Source: Gemmatimonadota bacterium (GTDB lineage Bacteria; Gemmatimonadota; Gemmatimonadetes; Longimicrobiales; Gaopeijiaceae). Taken from it: a DNA stretch of 64,000 nt. The stretch lies in the NCBI GenBank assembly GCA_041390125.1, contig JAWKQN010000003.1, positions 1 to 64,000 on the forward strand, read 5' to 3'. The translations under genes and the position numbers were made by a program. The notes beneath the pieces were generated by a model. The model saw only the letters and a program-made list of their open reading frames with translations, was not told the DNA's origin and made no database searches. Shown here piece after piece: positions 63,391 to 64,000 of the stretch; within the stretch, counting starts at the first letter, position 1; each line of letters opens with the position of its first letter.

Positions 63391-64000
63391 TCAGCTCGGG
63401 GCCGGCGGCTCCCCTTCCTCCAGCAGTACGGGAAGGCCGGTCCACGATGCCATCCAGGCAGAGAAGGCGCCCGGGGGTTGCGGGGGCGCGATGAGATTGC
63501 CCTGTACCGCGTCACACCCCAGCGCCCGCAGGCGGTCCAGCACCGGCGCCGTCTCCACGCCTTCCGCGACGACCCGCAGCCCGAAGTTGTGGGCCAGGTC
63601 GATCACGGCCTTCACGATGAACTCGTCGGTCCCGCGCTCGACGTCCACGATGAACGAGCGGTCGATCTTGAGGACGTCGATGGGGAGGCGCGACATGTAG
63701 GTGAGCGAGGAGTATCCGGTGCCGAAGTCGTCGAGCGCGATGCCGACGCCCATGCCGTGGACGCGCGCGAGGACCTCGCTGCCTCGGGTGGCATCGGCCA
63801 TCAGCACCGTCTCCGTGATCTCGAACTGCAGCCAGTCCGGGCGTGCACCCGCATCGGCGAGGATCCGTGCGACCTGGTCGGGCAGGTCGTCCTCCAGGGA
63901 ACGGGCGGACAGGTTGGCCGACAGGCGCAGCGGCAAGCCTGCGGCCCGCCAGGCTGCGCACTGGCGCAGGCCGGTTCGCAAGACCCAATTCGTCAGCTGC
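63391..64000 (-). CDS. EAL domain protein (c-di-GMP phosphodiesterase), 5' end outside window
   Basis: The frame is open to the right edge, so only the last 202 residues are visible. It is the C-terminal two thirds of an EAL domain: LRLSANLSARSL (NxS-type metal site), QFEITETVLM, DDFGTGYSSLTYM, the catalytic Lys in VLKIDRSF, VAEGVET and a closing DAVQGNLIAPP. All visible catalytic positions are intact. The EAL motif itself and any sensor or GGDEF domain would lie beyond the window. No signal can be judged. It is the second c-di-GMP gene of the window. Confidence 0.9.
   Translation of the reverse strand, partial: QLTNWVLRTGLRQCAAWRAAGLPLRLSANLSARSLEDDLPDQVARILADAGARPDWLQFEITETVLMADATRGSEVLARVHGMGVGIALDDFGTGYSSLTYMSRLPIDVLKIDRSFIVDVERGTDEFIVKAVIDLAHNFGLRVVAEGVETAPVLDRLRALGCDAVQGNLIAPPQPPGAFSAWMASWTGLPVLLEEGEPPAPS

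Overview
The window is about 70% GC, densely packed and without any tRNA, rRNA, insertion sequence or CRISPR array that I could find. The mix of genes points to a chromosomal segment of a Gemmatimonadota-like bacterium. The pointers are a PadR regulator coupled to an orphan MacB/FtsX-type permease, an isolated SusC/SusD pair, large BNR/sortilin-like secreted proteins, DUF885 peptidases, NHL propellers, Ig/BACON-type lipoproteins, and many exported proteins with Ala-rich signal peptides. This is inference from family content; no marker gene is present.

Layout. 1-2573 (+): the end of a Cys-containing regulator, translationally coupled to an intact GGDEF-EAL protein. 2599-9134 (-): an NTF2-like protein, two Gfo/Idh/MocA dehydrogenases, an AbgB-like M20 amidohydrolase and a BACON-repeat lipoprotein. 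9234-14733 (-): a complete five-gene oligopeptide ABC transporter with stop/start overlaps. 14889-16040 (+): a DUF819 membrane protein. 16057-20125 (-): a 2-hydroxyacid dehydrogenase and two overlapping DUF885-type peptidase genes. 20334-22774 (+): an exported esterase and a TPR lipoprotein. 22854-25818 (-): an NHL propeller, a radical SAM/SPASM maturase and a small repeat-bearing peptide gene. 25975-28456 (+): a HupE/UreJ_2 protein and a second NHL propeller. 28931-33284 (+): a SusC/SusD pair. 33378-38632: a His-rich membrane protein, a beta-lactamase-fold hydrolase, an Fe-S photolyase, a DUF1499 protein and an endostatin/lectin-like secreted protein. 38777-46939 (+): a BNR protein, a Ser/Thr kinase with TPRs, and polyphosphate kinase. 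46949-51784: a caspase-like protein divergent from PadR and its permease. 51827-56366 (-): DUF4159, VWA and a PafBC-like WYL pair. 56536-64000: an M19-like protein, two small proteins, a membrane patatin, an Ig-type lipoprotein and the end of an EAL protein.

The most interesting locus is 24119-25818. A 108-residue peptide carries two perfect copies of DPDAPDAPIC (17-residue period), each ending in one of its only two cysteines. Its stop codon overlaps the start codon of a radical SAM enzyme that has the CX3CX2C motif and a complete SPASM cysteine pattern. This looks like a RiPP precursor and maturase of a type I do not recognise. The neighbouring NHL propellers could be part of it or incidental.

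Much of the rest suggests peptide scavenging and processing: an Opp transporter, two DUF885 peptidases, M20, an M19-like protein, a serine hydrolase and SusCD. Signalling genes are also present (c-di-GMP enzymes at both ends, Ser/Thr kinase, polyphosphate kinase, WYL regulators). Several enzymes show odd active sites, notably HH in place of HE in one DUF885 protein and loss of three metal ligands in the M19-like protein.
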